Shown: positions 8,552 through 17,426, counted from the stretch's first letter. The stretch: 37,394 bases of DNA from Myxococcales bacterium (GCA_023954815.1 JAGSHB010000042.1:1-37394), one strand, 5' to 3'. The notes: generated from the sequence alone by a model not told the origin. Made by a program: numbers and translations.

Positions 8552-9256
8552 TCACGGCTGTTGTGACGAGGGGTTCGTCGCCACGAGCGTCCAGATCAAC
8601 AGGGCGAGCGCCGGAAGGCCCAGTGCGGCCCACACAGCGAGCTCCGGCGCTGCAGCCGACGCCGCGCCGGCACCGGCTACGGCGTACACACAGCTGATCG
8701 GTGCGGTGCCGATGGCTGAGAGTGCGGCGAACTTTCGGGCTGACATGCGGGTGAGGCCTGCCAAGCACGAGACGGTCTCCGTCATCATCGGAACCGCCCG
8801 TGAACTGACGATGAACCAGCCGCCGACCTGGTCCGTGCGATTCGCGACTTTGGCCGCCTCATCGGCGCCGACGTAGCGCTCAAACGCGGCCTGCCCGTAG
8901 CGCCGGCACAGGGCGAATCCAGCCATCGCGCCGGCCATCGCGCCCACAAAGTTGGCGAGCGCGCCCCAAATCGGCCCAAGCATCCACCCGGCGGCGGTCA
9001 TGACGACACTGCCGGGCACGGGGAGGATCAAATCGGCAGCGAGCAAGCCAACGACCAATGGCGCGATCACAGCGCGGTCGTTCGCCCACCGGTCGAGCCA
9101 CTGTCGCGCCGCGGCTTCATCGGTCAGGCCCAAGACGGTGGCGAGGGTAAAGCTCACGGTGAACAGGACGATGAGGAGGAGTCCGATTTTGCCGAGGCTA
9201 CGCAGACCGCTGCGGCCGCCACTCACTGGGCTTGGTCTACGGGGCAACCCGCGCAA
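8552..9256 (-). CDS. VTT-domain (DedA/TVP38 family) membrane protein
   Basis: This is an integral inner-membrane protein of the VTT/DedA superfamily, whose members are linked to undecaprenyl-phosphate or phospholipid transport across the membrane. It has a first hydrophobic helix at about residues 22-44. The VTT core has a re-entrant-type segment LPVPGSVVMTAAGWMLGP (79-95) and a glycine/alanine-rich helix GALANFVGAMAGAMAGFAL, then a second helical hairpin after SRAVPMMTETVSCLAGLTRM, and C-terminal helices at about 180-226. The start at ATG 9256 has GAGG six bases upstream and overlaps the previous gene by 34 bases. GTG 9226, which forms a GTGA overlap with that gene's stop, is an equally possible start. 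A link to lipid-carrier recycling for the glycosyltransferases in this run is inference. Confidence 0.85.
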   Translation of the reverse strand: MRGLPRRPSPVSGGRSGLRSLGKIGLLLIVLFTVSFTLATVLGLTDEAAARQWLDRWANDRAVIAPLVVGLLAADLILPVPGSVVMTAAGWMLGPIWGALANFVGAMAGAMAGFALCRRYGQAAFERYVGADEAAKVANRTDQVGGWFIVSSRAVPMMTETVSCLAGLTRMSARKFAALSAIGTAPISCVYAVAGAGAASAAAPELAVWAALGLPALALLIWTLVATNPSSQQP

Positions 9257-9654
9257 TCGCGCACCATGTTGGCCTCGCGCTCAGCTGGAACGGCGCCGTC
9301 GGTGTGCCATGCGGCGCCAACGACGGCTTGCACGTCGCCGTCGGGGCCCAGCACGGGGATGGCGATGGCGGCTTTGGCGTCGACCGCCTTGGCCCCTGGG
9401 CGCACATTGCCGGACTTGTCGTCCTTGAGGTTACAGGTCTGTACCGGTGCCTTCGCCAGCTGGGCAGCGCCAGCCATCCCCCGGCCGTGGGGTACATGGC
9501 GGACCGCCGCGATGACCGGCGGCGGAATGGCGATGGCTGCCGCGAGATGCAGATCGCCCTGTTTGGCGACATGCACTGTACCGGCGCTAGCACCGTGATC
9601 GGCGAGAAATTGAGTCAGCCAGCGCTGCAGCGGGGTGTTCGTCCATGGGGGCAT
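9223..9654 (-). CDS. Small GAF-domain protein
   Basis: This 143-residue cytoplasmic protein consists of little more than one GAF domain. The pattern of an N-terminal helix, GTVHVAKQGDLHLAAAIAIPPPVI, then VPHGRGMAGAAQLAKAPVQTCNL, then AKAAIAIPVLGPDGDVQAVVGAAW is that of GAF sensor modules (compare GMAG and the VP/IPV strands). GAF domains bind small ligands or act as redox or phytochrome-like sensors; no ligand can be named. Several cysteines (QTCNL, DCAGC near the C-terminus) could give redox sensitivity, which is inference. The start is ATG 9654, with GGAG seven bases upstream. It lies 46 bases after the GT39-like gene and overlaps the VTT gene, so it is in the same transcript and may tune that pathway. 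Confidence 0.83.
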   Translation of the reverse strand: MPPWTNTPLQRWLTQFLADHGASAGTVHVAKQGDLHLAAAIAIPPPVIAAVRHVPHGRGMAGAAQLAKAPVQTCNLKDDKSGNVRPGAKAVDAKAAIAIPVLGPDGDVQAVVGAAWHTDGAVPAEREANMVRDCAGCPVDQAQ

Positions 9655-9700
9655 CTGTGTTCTCCACTGTTTGATCAGCACGGTCGACTTTCGGGGTGAG

Positions 9701-11182
9701 CTAGCGTCGAGTCAACGCCCAGATGGTCCATTGATCGACCTGCTTGAGCTTCGTGAGCCGACCGTGTTGGGCCAGCCAGTCGAAGTTCAGCGCCGGACCG
9801 CGGCCGCGCCATTGCCCGGCGAGGTCTTGACCGCTGGCGACTACAAAACTTGGCTGCTTTGACGGCCATTTCTGCTCGAGTACAGGCGGCGGCGTGGTGG
9901 CGAGTTCGAGGACTGCGCGGCCGGTGCGTCCCGCCAGATCAGCGGTGAGTCCAAATGCGAAGATCTGGGCGCGTTTGGGGAGGAGTTGGTCGATTTGCAT
10001 GGCTGCCGCACGGCGACTAGCTGCCATGTCGAGGTGACGAACGATCACCCGAGGAGCCCACACAACCTGCACAACGATGGCTAGTACCAATGCCGTCTTG
10101 ACCCAGCGCCGCTGCCACATGCGCGCCGCACCCAGCCCAGCGAGCAGCGCCCACGGCGTGATCGCCAACAGGCCAAAGCGAAAGTTCTGGTACGGCATGC
10201 CTGCGAAAAACAGCCAGACGGCGAAGGTCCAGGCGAGCAAGACCGCCCCCCCAGGCCCGCGCTGGCGGGTGAAATAGAGCGCTGCTGGAGCAGCGAGAAA
10301 AAAGCTGAACGTGCCCAAATAGCCCGGATGAATCGCCGAAAAAGCGGCAAATACGCCTTGCGGCCAGCGATAGGAGGCGGCGCCGTCAACCGTCTCGAAG
10401 GTGGACTGCCACATGTGCCACGGCCGCCAGCCTGTAAGCCATGGATGGGCAATGCCGCTCTCCGGGGCGCTGAGCCAGAGGATGAGCTGCGGAACCAAGG
10501 CCAGACTCAGGGCAATGACGAGTGTAGCCAACACCCGCCGGTCAGATAGGTGCCAAACGGCGCCGATCGCGAAGGCCGGGAGCAACAGACCACAGGCGAG
10601 GCGGGTCGATAGCGCAAGGGCCAGCAGGGCGCCGCATGCCGCGGCCCAGGCGATGCGAGGCCATGCGCTGGCCAGTGTGTCTTCGCCGGCTTTGCCCAGA
10701 CAGACCAGCGCACCGGTGACCGCGGCCGTAGCCAGGGCATCGCTCGTCGCACACATCGACCACAGCACATGGACCGGCGAGAGCATGACGAGCAGCGCTG
10801 CCACGCGCCCGGGCGTCTGTTCGTGTTGCGGCCACCAGGCTCGCGCCGCCAGCCAAACCAGCGGCACGGTCGCCGCCCCAGCCAAGAGACTGGTCCACTG
10901 CAAGGCCGCTGGCAGCGCGACGCCAAGGGTGCTCAGCAAAACCGCAGTGGCGGGATAACCCTGGGGCCAACGGGCGATGGGCAGCTCTCCGCCGCCGAGC
11001 CAGGAGACGATGGCGTGGGCCTGGGTGAGGTAGCCCCAGGGATCTTGGCCCCAGAGGCCGTCAAAATCGAAAACCGACTGGATGCCGACACGGATGGCGC
11101 CCGCACCGACAAACCAAGCCAAGCACAGCAGCGCGGTGTGGCCGGGGCTCGCTCGCCCAATGTTGCCAGGCGCCCTATGCAC
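9701..11182 (-). CDS. GT39/ArnT-like polytopic glycosyltransferase (GT-C)
   Basis: This 493-residue integral membrane protein has about nine to eleven hydrophobic helices and a soluble C-terminal tail of about 100 residues. The first outer loop carries an acidic cluster, DFDGLWGQDPWGYLTQA, which matches the catalytic Asp region of GT-C enzymes (ArnT/PMT type). These enzymes use polyprenyl-phosphate-linked sugars on the periplasmic side. The start chosen is GTG 11182, which overlaps the end of the methyltransferase gene by eight bases; the open frame extends upstream only as an antisense-like artefact of that gene. It sits inside the radical SAM/methyltransferase run, so it may decorate the product of that pathway. 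Donor and acceptor are unknown. Confidence 0.85.
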   Translation of the reverse strand: MHRAPGNIGRASPGHTALLCLAWFVGAGAIRVGIQSVFDFDGLWGQDPWGYLTQAHAIVSWLGGGELPIARWPQGYPATAVLLSTLGVALPAALQWTSLLAGAATVPLVWLAARAWWPQHEQTPGRVAALLVMLSPVHVLWSMCATSDALATAAVTGALVCLGKAGEDTLASAWPRIAWAAACGALLALALSTRLACGLLLPAFAIGAVWHLSDRRVLATLVIALSLALVPQLILWLSAPESGIAHPWLTGWRPWHMWQSTFETVDGAASYRWPQGVFAAFSAIHPGYLGTFSFFLAAPAALYFTRQRGPGGAVLLAWTFAVWLFFAGMPYQNFRFGLLAITPWALLAGLGAARMWQRRWVKTALVLAIVVQVVWAPRVIVRHLDMAASRRAAAMQIDQLLPKRAQIFAFGLTADLAGRTGRAVLELATTPPPVLEQKWPSKQPSFVVASGQDLAGQWRGRGPALNFDWLAQHGRLTKLKQVDQWTIWALTRR

Positions 11183-11975
11183 CGCTGGCGTCCCGGCGTC
11201 GCAGCACCAACGCATAGTGATCACAGAGTGAACGGCACGGCGGCAGCCCAGCGATACGCGCTTCGAGCTGGGCCGCGGCGCCAAAGAGCCGAGGAAAGCG
11301 ACCGACGAGATGACCGGCTTCGCTGATCGGCAGGAGCACGCCCAGGCCTTCGGTGTGCACGACTGAAAAGCTGGCCGCGGCCTCTGACGCCAGGGTTCGC
11401 CACGACGGATACCAGACCCGCACCGTGCTGCCAGCGCCTGCATTGGCCCGGCCGCCCTGGCCACGCCGGCGCGTGGCTGCCCGCAATTGGCCGTGGGCGC
11501 CGAACCAGAGCCAATCCCACGGCGCCAGCGGCGCCATCACCACCAAGACGACGGTGCCACCCGGGCGGATGCGTGTCGTGAGCCATTGCCACAACGGTCC
11601 GCGGTCGGCGATGCAGTTGAGCGGGCCAAAGCTTGACCAAGCGCCGTCGAACTGGCCCGGCGCGTTCTTTGGTAGGGCCGGTGCTGCCAGATCCAAAGCG
11701 GCGGTTTGAAGCTGAACGCCCTGTTTTTCAGCCTTTTTGCGCGCAACCGACAGCATCTCCTCGCTTTGGTCGGTCGCCCAGACACGGGCGCCGCGCCCAG
11801 CTAGATGGACGGCGTCGTGGCCCGTGCCGCACCCCAACTCCAGCAGTTGTCCATCGGTGGGCAGGTGCTGGTCCAACAGGGTCCACAGGCGTTCGCGCAG
11901 CAACGCCCCCAACGGCGTCGTCGTAAAATCGGCGTCATACGCTCCGGCGATGGCGTCGAAGGCGGCCGGGCTCAC
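11175..11975 (-). CDS. SAM-dependent class I methyltransferase
   Basis: This soluble methyltransferase of 266 residues has the Methyltransf_11/25 pattern. Motif I LELGCGTG is at residues 46-52, the acidic residue of motif II is in VWATDQSEEML, and motif III-like GGTVVLVVMAPLAPWDWL follows. The start is GTG 11975, overlapping the stop of the upstream radical SAM gene as GTGA; the stop overlaps the GT39-like gene. The substrate is unknown. Its position between a radical SAM enzyme and a membrane glycosyltransferase suggests methylation of the pathway intermediate, which is inference. Confidence 0.9.
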   Translation of the reverse strand: MSPAAFDAIAGAYDADFTTTPLGALLRERLWTLLDQHLPTDGQLLELGCGTGHDAVHLAGRGARVWATDQSEEMLSVARKKAEKQGVQLQTAALDLAAPALPKNAPGQFDGAWSSFGPLNCIADRGPLWQWLTTRIRPGGTVVLVVMAPLAPWDWLWFGAHGQLRAATRRRGQGGRANAGAGSTVRVWYPSWRTLASEAAASFSVVHTEGLGVLLPISEAGHLVGRFPRLFGAAAQLEARIAGLPPCRSLCDHYALVLRRRDASGA

Positions 11976-13399
11976 GTTTGGCTCTCACGCTGCACGCGCT
12001 CACCGGCTGTCCATCGCATCCCGGCGCGGCCGATCTGCGCGCTCAGTCTCGCTTTGACCAAGCGGGCTTCATCGCGGGGTGAACGGTCGATTTGGTTGTT
12101 CAAGCGACTAGCGTTGACGCTGCCCACCATCCACCGCGTCGCGAAATCGTAGTAGCGGCGGCTGTGGCGGCCGACCACGTCAAAATCACGGTCCGAGCCT
12201 TCTGCCCACGGCTTGCGCGAGACGATGCGATCTTTGACCTGTTCGAAGTAGGGCGTGTTCTTGATCGGATAGCTCACCGTGGTCAGAAAGACGTCTGGTG
12301 CGGCCTTTTTCAACACGCGCACGGTCTCTTCAAGGTCTTGCAGCTCCTCGCCGTCGTAGCCGAGCATGATGAACATCCCCGCCTGAATCCCGCGCTTTTG
12401 CAGCCCATGCACCATGTCGATGACCCGACTCGCGTCCGTCTTGCGCTTCATCTTGTCGAGGACCCGCTGACTGCCACTCTCTGCGCCGACCCAAATGCGG
12501 TAGCAGCCCATCTCGGCCAGGGTGTCCATGGTCGCTTCGTCGAGCCGGTCTTCCCGTGTGATCGTCTCAAAAGGGCGACGGATACCGCGGCTGGCCAGCT
12601 CATCAGCGTATTGTCGCAGCCACTTCCGGTGGATGGTGAACACATCGTCCGCGTACCAAACCAGCTCCGGATTGTAGCGATCGACGATGTGACTGACCTC
12701 GTCCGCCACATTGGCTGGTGACCTGCGCCTGTGGCTGTGGCCGTACACCGCGTGGCTACACCACGTGCAATGGAAGGGGCATCCCCGTGCCGTAATCAGG
12801 CTCACCGACCCCTGGCCGTGATGGCGTCGCCACGTCCGCACGTAGGCGTCGATGTCGACGAGATCTCGCGCTGGAAAGGGCTGCGCATCCAGGTTGGGAA
12901 GCTGTCGCCTGGGCATGTTGCGGATGACTTCCCCGGTCGTATCGCACCAGATGAGCCCCGGTATTTGACTGAGATCATCGGCTGCTTTGCCGGCGTGATC
13001 GCCCCAATGAGCCGCCAGCTCGGTCAGGGTCTCTTCCCCCTCCCCAATGGCGACCGCATCCGCGCCATGCATGAGGTAGCGCTCCGCCCAATTCGCTGGA
13101 TCTGGGCCGCCAACGACCACTTTCGCACCGACCTGCTTGGCCGCTGCAATCATGGCCAGCACCCGCACCCGGGTCAGCATGTTGGCGTAAATCCCCACGA
13201 CCCGCGGCCGGCTTTCCTGGAGCGTGCGAATGAAGTCGCCCGTCGCCATGAAGGTGCTGTCGAACACGCCGACATCGACGCCCTGAGCCCGCAAATGCGA
13301 GGCGATATAGAGGATGCCGAGCGGCGGATAGGGCCGCATCGTCTGTCGTTCGTGGGGGTCATCCCAGAGGTGGTAGCCGTGGGTCAGCAGCACATGCAT
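11972..13399 (-). CDS. Radical SAM protein with B12-binding-like N-terminus (first paralogue)
   Basis: This is a 475-residue iron-sulphur enzyme of the B12-binding radical SAM group (BchE/methyltransferase-like). The N-terminal 140 residues have the Rossmann pattern (YPPLGILYIASHLRAQGVDVGVFD, then VGAKVVVGGPDP and GADAVAIGEGE), but no DxHxxG motif that would ligate cobalamin. The [4Fe-4S] motif CPFHCTWC has Cys207, Cys211 and Cys214. Downstream is a typical ESGSQRVLDKMKRKT element of the radical SAM barrel and YPIKNTPYFEQVK. The start at 13399 has AGGAG eight bases upstream. It lies 27 bases after a second, clearly related radical SAM gene and overlaps the methyltransferase gene. The reaction is unknown. 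Confidence 0.92.
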   Translation of the reverse strand: MHVLLTHGYHLWDDPHERQTMRPYPPLGILYIASHLRAQGVDVGVFDSTFMATGDFIRTLQESRPRVVGIYANMLTRVRVLAMIAAAKQVGAKVVVGGPDPANWAERYLMHGADAVAIGEGEETLTELAAHWGDHAGKAADDLSQIPGLIWCDTTGEVIRNMPRRQLPNLDAQPFPARDLVDIDAYVRTWRRHHGQGSVSLITARGCPFHCTWCSHAVYGHSHRRRSPANVADEVSHIVDRYNPELVWYADDVFTIHRKWLRQYADELASRGIRRPFETITREDRLDEATMDTLAEMGCYRIWVGAESGSQRVLDKMKRKTDASRVIDMVHGLQKRGIQAGMFIMLGYDGEELQDLEETVRVLKKAAPDVFLTTVSYPIKNTPYFEQVKDRIVSRKPWAEGSDRDFDVVGRHSRRYYDFATRWMVGSVNASRLNNQIDRSPRDEARLVKARLSAQIGRAGMRWTAGERVQRESQT

Positions 13400-13426
13400 C
13401 GGGAGCTCTCCTGACGTCGTGCGCCG

Positions 13427-14956
13427 CTAGTTCGGGTCCTGTGGGGTCGGCGCAGCAGCCTCGGCGAAGGTCATACCACCGCTGAGATCAGGCGCCCCGT
13501 CGTGGGCCATGGCCGCCAGACGGTCCAGCGTGCGCTCGGCCAGGGGCAACGACAATCGGTCCCACGCCATCCGCGCCGCTCGTTTGAGCACTTTGCGGCC
13601 CACCGGCAGCTCACCGGCGCGCAGCTGTCGCCAGATCTTGGCGCTGCGATATTCCTTGTGAATCACCGTGTGCAGCTGGCGATAGAACGCCGTGTTGAAC
13701 GGGCCCTTGTAGAGCATGTCCAAGTCCGACGAGTCGACCCAGTTCTGTTTGTCGCCGAGCTGTGAGCGCACCCGCTCATAAAACGGGGTCCCGGGGAGCG
13801 GATAGCTGACGGAAATGCCGATATCATCGGGCTTACAGGTCCGAATCATCTGGCGCGTGAGCTCGATATCCTCGCGCTGTTCACCCGGGTAACCGAACTG
13901 CAAAAAGAAGGCGACACGCACCCCCGCGGCATGGAGCCGTTCGGCGGTCTGCTCGATGTGTCCGACCTCGGTGCCCTTGTCCATGGCGTCGAGCACCTTC
14001 TGACTGCCGCTCTCGGCGCCGATCCAGACGATGTCACAACCGGCGCTGGCCAAGGCCTCGATCTCCCCGCGACGCAGCAGCAGATCGGCCCGGCTCAGGC
14101 ACTTAAATGGCCGGCTCACACCACGGGATTTAGCGAGCTCACCATAGCGCGACAACCAGCCCTTCTTCAGGCCCATGATGTCGTCCATAAACCAGATATG
14201 ATCGGGGTTATAGCGTTCGACGAGCGCCGCCTGCAGCTCGACGATTCGCTCCGGACTGTGGCTGTTGTAGCGCTGGCCCCAGATCGGTTTGGCGCACCAA
14301 TTACAGTGAAAAGGGCAGCCGCGTGTGGTCACCAAATTGAGCGAGAAGTAGCCGTGGTGGGCCTGCCAAAGGGCACGGTAGGGCTCGATGTCGATGAGGT
14401 CCCAAGCAGGCATGGGCAGCGCATCGAGCTCCCGCATGACTGGGCGCGCTGGCGTCTGCTGCAACCCGGCGCCGGTCTGCCAGGTCAGCCCCAAGATGTC
14501 CGTTAGTTTTGTCTCCGACCCTTCGAGATGCAGCATCAGCTCCCGCAGCGTCGCGTCTCCCTCACCGCGAATGACAAAATCGGCCCCCGCATCGAGGTAC
14601 GTCTTTGCGTGGTCGGTCGCATCCGAGCCGCACACGATGACTTTAGCGCCGCGGCTGTGGGCAGCGCGGATCATCGTCAGCGCAGCGTCGCGCATCCGAG
14701 TCAGACACATCTTCGAGAGATAGTTGAAGTTGTCTTCGAAGAGCACGGCATAGCGCGGATTGTGGGTCGTCAACGCCTGGGTGAACTGCACCTCGCTGTC
14801 GGCCAGCATGGCGTCAAACACAGCCACATCGAGGCCCATTTCACGGACCACTGCAGCTGCCTGCAGGCTACCCAAAGGCGGGTAGGGCGCCATGGCATCC
14901 CACAGCTTTGGATCGAACCGCAGGAAGTAGCTCTGACCAAATAGCACGTCACTCAT
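13427..14956 (-). CDS. Radical SAM protein with B12-binding-like N-terminus (second paralogue)
   Basis: This 509-residue protein has the same architecture as the neighbouring radical SAM protein. The N-terminal B12-binding-like region starts APYPPLGSLQAAAVVREMGLDVAVFDAM, followed by GAKVIVCGSDATDHAKTY and GADFVIRGEGD; again there is no DxHxxG. The cluster motif CPFHCNWC uses Cys214, Cys218 and Cys221. The barrel contains WIGAESGSQKVLDAMDKGT and SYPLPGTPFYERV. The tail has an extra C-terminal segment of about 60 residues ending in a Pro/Ala-rich stretch. The ATG start overlaps the nucleotidyltransferase stop (ATGA). The two paralogues share many identical blocks, so they probably arose by duplication and may act on successive steps or as a pair. 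Confidence 0.92.
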   Translation of the reverse strand: MSDVLFGQSYFLRFDPKLWDAMAPYPPLGSLQAAAVVREMGLDVAVFDAMLADSEVQFTQALTTHNPRYAVLFEDNFNYLSKMCLTRMRDAALTMIRAAHSRGAKVIVCGSDATDHAKTYLDAGADFVIRGEGDATLRELMLHLEGSETKLTDILGLTWQTGAGLQQTPARPVMRELDALPMPAWDLIDIEPYRALWQAHHGYFSLNLVTTRGCPFHCNWCAKPIWGQRYNSHSPERIVELQAALVERYNPDHIWFMDDIMGLKKGWLSRYGELAKSRGVSRPFKCLSRADLLLRRGEIEALASAGCDIVWIGAESGSQKVLDAMDKGTEVGHIEQTAERLHAAGVRVAFFLQFGYPGEQREDIELTRQMIRTCKPDDIGISVSYPLPGTPFYERVRSQLGDKQNWVDSSDLDMLYKGPFNTAFYRQLHTVIHKEYRSAKIWRQLRAGELPVGRKVLKRAARMAWDRLSLPLAERTLDRLAAMAHDGAPDLSGGMTFAEAAAPTPQDPN

Positions 14957-15948
14957 GAGCGCTCTCCGCCCAGGCCTTGTGCCGCCGCGCGTGTCTTGTG
15001 TCTGCGCCGTAGCCGTTTGCCCAGCGCGCGTTCAAACCTGTCTTCCAACAGACCCCATTCATGGAGCCTGTCGCGGTACTTCGTGACGATGTCTCCGCGG
15101 TTATCGGTCGTATGTAGCTTCAAAATGCCCGGTCTGAGCAGCACGTCCGCGGTTCCCGCGCGGTCGGCTTGACCCTGCAGCCGCCTGCCTAAAAACGTGC
15201 GCGCGCCGCGTTCGAGCAGCCACAGCTGCGGCCACAAACCCAACTCCAGACCGCGCCGCAGCAACGGTTCCGCCGGCAGGGATTCCCACAGGCGCTCTGG
15301 TCCTCGGGCGCTGGCGTTCGGCATCAACCGCTCCACCCAGGCGTTCTTCTGGACCATATGCGCGAGCCAGCGCTCTCCGATGAGCGGCCGCAGGGCCATC
15401 AGCTCGTGACCGGTGAAGAGATCTCCCCCGTCCGGCACCGTCACATGCACGCGATCGACCAGGTAGTTCGCGCACAAGACGTCGCGGCAACCCAGGGCCC
15501 GCGCCAGCACCACCATGAGCGTGTACACCGTCCAGGCGCGACCCTTTTCGGCGACGATGAACAGGTCCAGGTCGTTGTCGTTGACGGAGTTTTTACGGCT
15601 GGTGCCGCCCGAAAAAGCGACCATGCGCACGTAGGGCATCGCACTCAACAGCCGTAGCACCGTGATATGGCGCTGGATAAGCGCATCGGTCTGTTCTCGT
15701 TGTCGATTGCGGCGTTCACACAACGCCGACCGGCCGATGAGGTGGTACAGCCCGCCGGTTTCTTCGATCTTGTCGTGCAGCCAGACGTCGGACCGCAGTC
15801 GCTGGGCCACATCGCCGAGGTCCGCACGCACGAGCAGCAGCTGCCGATGAATCTCTTCGGCCCGCATGGGAAAGTCGAATAGATCGGCATACAAGATCGC
15901 CCGCAAAATGGCGCCGGTCAGTTCATCTGGCTGTGCCACTTGAGTCAT
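14953..15948 (-). CDS. Nucleotidyltransferase-fold protein with N-terminal helical region
   Basis: This 331-residue cytoplasmic protein looks like a polymerase-beta-type nucleotidyltransferase. The key block is FSGGTSRKNSVNDNDLDLFIV, where the GG pair (114-115) is followed by Asp124, Asp126 and Asp128, matching the GG/S...DxD metal-binding signature. The first 70 residues form a winged-helix-like region (AILRAILYADLFDFPMRAEEI). The remaining C-terminal part is helical and very basic at the end. It heads the nine-gene minus-strand run and is coupled to the second radical SAM gene by ATGA. No strong ribosome site is visible before ATG 15948. It may activate or transfer a nucleotide onto the pathway substrate, or act as a regulator. 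It is not a known sugar-nucleotide pyrophosphorylase by motif. Confidence 0.8.
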   Translation of the reverse strand: MTQVAQPDELTGAILRAILYADLFDFPMRAEEIHRQLLLVRADLGDVAQRLRSDVWLHDKIEETGGLYHLIGRSALCERRNRQREQTDALIQRHITVLRLLSAMPYVRMVAFSGGTSRKNSVNDNDLDLFIVAEKGRAWTVYTLMVVLARALGCRDVLCANYLVDRVHVTVPDGGDLFTGHELMALRPLIGERWLAHMVQKNAWVERLMPNASARGPERLWESLPAEPLLRRGLELGLWPQLWLLERGARTFLGRRLQGQADRAGTADVLLRPGILKLHTTDNRGDIVTKYRDRLHEWGLLEDRFERALGKRLRRRHKTRAAAQGLGGERS

Positions 15949-16190
15949 GGGGGCATCTCATCGGAATTTGGGCGGGGACATTCTCTAACCTCAATAGCGT
16001 CCGTCGGCGGGCCATGCAAGACGCGAGCGATCAACTCAGCGCGGTGACAGCGGCATTTGGGGCGTGACTCGTTGGCATCGAGTCGCCTTGCTGCGAGGCA
16101 GGTGGGTTGCGACCGGCCTGAGATAGATCCGACGTGGACTTGGTGCGTCGAAGCTGTGTGAGGCCGTGTGCCCGAATCCGAGGAGACCTA

Positions 16191-16511
16191 ATGCAGCATG
16201 ATGATTCGACAGACAAAGATACCAATCGCCAGGTCGGGCTGGACCCCGATGAGGCGCAGCTCGCCATCGCTGCAATGGCTGTGGCGACCGATGCGACGAA
16301 ACCAGATCGCTTGTTCTGGGTGATCGGTGTGGTGGCTGCGGCGCTGTTGGGCGTGCTCGCGCTCGGCGCTGCCGCTCAGGCACGTTTTTCCGACAGCCTG
16401 ACGTTTCTACATCAGTCCCGGTCAGTGCCAGAGCCTCTCTACGCTGCGAGTTGGACTGAACCACCGCGTACCCTCGACGACATCATCGCCTCCATCAAGG
16501 CCGAGCGATGA
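16191..16511 (+). CDS. Small single-pass membrane protein of unknown function
   Basis: The family is not recognised. The start is ATG 16191, with a strong AGGAG six to seven bases upstream. The 106-residue product has a hydrophilic N-terminus (1-40) with many Asp, Gln and Thr, one transmembrane helix at about residues 41-63 (FWVIGVVAAALLGVLALGAA), and a 40-residue outer tail rich in Ser, Pro and Trp. The charge pattern (basic KPDR just before the helix) predicts N-in, C-out topology. It is divergent from the nucleotidyltransferase gene and convergent with the CarF-like gene, ending 25 bases from its stop. The shape is compatible with a small anti-sigma-like or signalling partner of the neighbouring sigma-like gene, but nothing in the sequence proves that. 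Confidence 0.65.
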   Translation: MQHDDSTDKDTNRQVGLDPDEAQLAIAAMAVATDATKPDRLFWVIGVVAAALLGVLALGAAAQARFSDSLTFLHQSRSVPEPLYAASWTEPPRTLDDIIASIKAER

Positions 16512-16536
16512 CACGAGCGATTGGAGCGCGAATAGC

Positions 16537-17247
16537 TTATGAATGTGAGCTTTTAGCGTATTTTGGGTCTTGGTAGGCTGCCATGCCGGTCACTCGCTCG
16601 ATGAGCGTCTCGGTGCGCTGCCAGAAGCGAATCCTATCCAAACCTGGGTTCAGCCAACCGCTGGTGATGCAGTAGTACTTATCGTGCGGCGCCGTGTGAT
16701 GAACATTGTGATGATCGGCCGCGAGCACGATCCCCGCGCGCTGCAGCCTAGCGATGAGCGCCGGCACGTCGTCTTGGTGGGCCCACTTATGAAACTGGTT
16801 GGTGAGGAACACCCAAAAAGCCAGGCTCACGAGCGCGGTGAACGCAAAGAGTCCCAAAGAGCTATCGACGCTGATGAACCACGCCGACGCCATGAGCGGC
16901 ACCGTCACGATGGAGTTGTTGCCGTTGGTCTCGATGAAGTCGTGGTACGTCATCCCCTTTGGGTCGCTGTGGTGCTCCCGGAAGGGTTTTACGTAGTTCT
17001 GGCCGACGAACGGCGTGGTCTCTGTGCCGTATCTGTCGGCCATCCAGTGCACAAAGCCCGAGCAGAAGTCCGCCATGACATAACCAAAGAACACCGCAGC
17101 GGCGATCCACGCAAATTGCGCACCAGATGCGGCGCCGAACGCGCGGTGGGCTCCGGCGCCGACCAACGAAAAGAGCATTGTGATCGCAAGGATCTCAGCC
17201 GCACGGTGGGCTGGGGAGTAATCATAACTGCGCTTGCTGTCTGCCAT
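16537..17247 (-). CDS. carF: Plasmanylethanolamine desaturase (CarF/TMEM189-like)
   Basis: This 236-residue integral membrane di-iron-type desaturase is expected to introduce the vinyl-ether double bond that makes plasmalogens from ether lipids. The match to human TMEM189 (PEDS1) and myxobacterial CarF is plain by eye: DFCSGFVHWMADRYG (60-74), VKPFREHHSDP (86-96), HDFIETNGNN (102-111), HKWAHQ (153-158), and HHNVHHTAPHDKYYCITSGWLN (179-200). The conserved histidines are H67, H92, H93, H102, H153, H157, H179, H180, H183, H184 and H188. Hydrophobic segments lie at about 18-36, 44-60 and 115-148. It is read away from the sigma-like gene at 17492. In Myxococcus xanthus CarF is needed for the carotenoid light response through a sigma/anti-sigma pair, which makes that neighbour notable. 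Confidence 0.92.
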   Translation of the reverse strand: MADSKRSYDYSPAHRAAEILAITMLFSLVGAGAHRAFGAASGAQFAWIAAAVFFGYVMADFCSGFVHWMADRYGTETTPFVGQNYVKPFREHHSDPKGMTYHDFIETNGNNSIVTVPLMASAWFISVDSSLGLFAFTALVSLAFWVFLTNQFHKWAHQDDVPALIARLQRAGIVLAADHHNVHHTAPHDKYYCITSGWLNPGLDRIRFWQRTETLIERVTGMAAYQDPKYAKSSHS

Positions 17248-17426
17248 CGATGACTCTCACTCTCGCCGCACTACCTAGCAAATGCCGATTCGGCGCCCGC
17301 GAGTGTACTCCCAGGGGCGTCCGTGTAAACCTGGATCTTCACAGTCGCACATCGAGTTGCTTGTTGATTCGCTATGCTCGTCAGTGCGATCGAATGTGGG
17401 CGTTGGGAGCTTTGATCGTTTCAATG

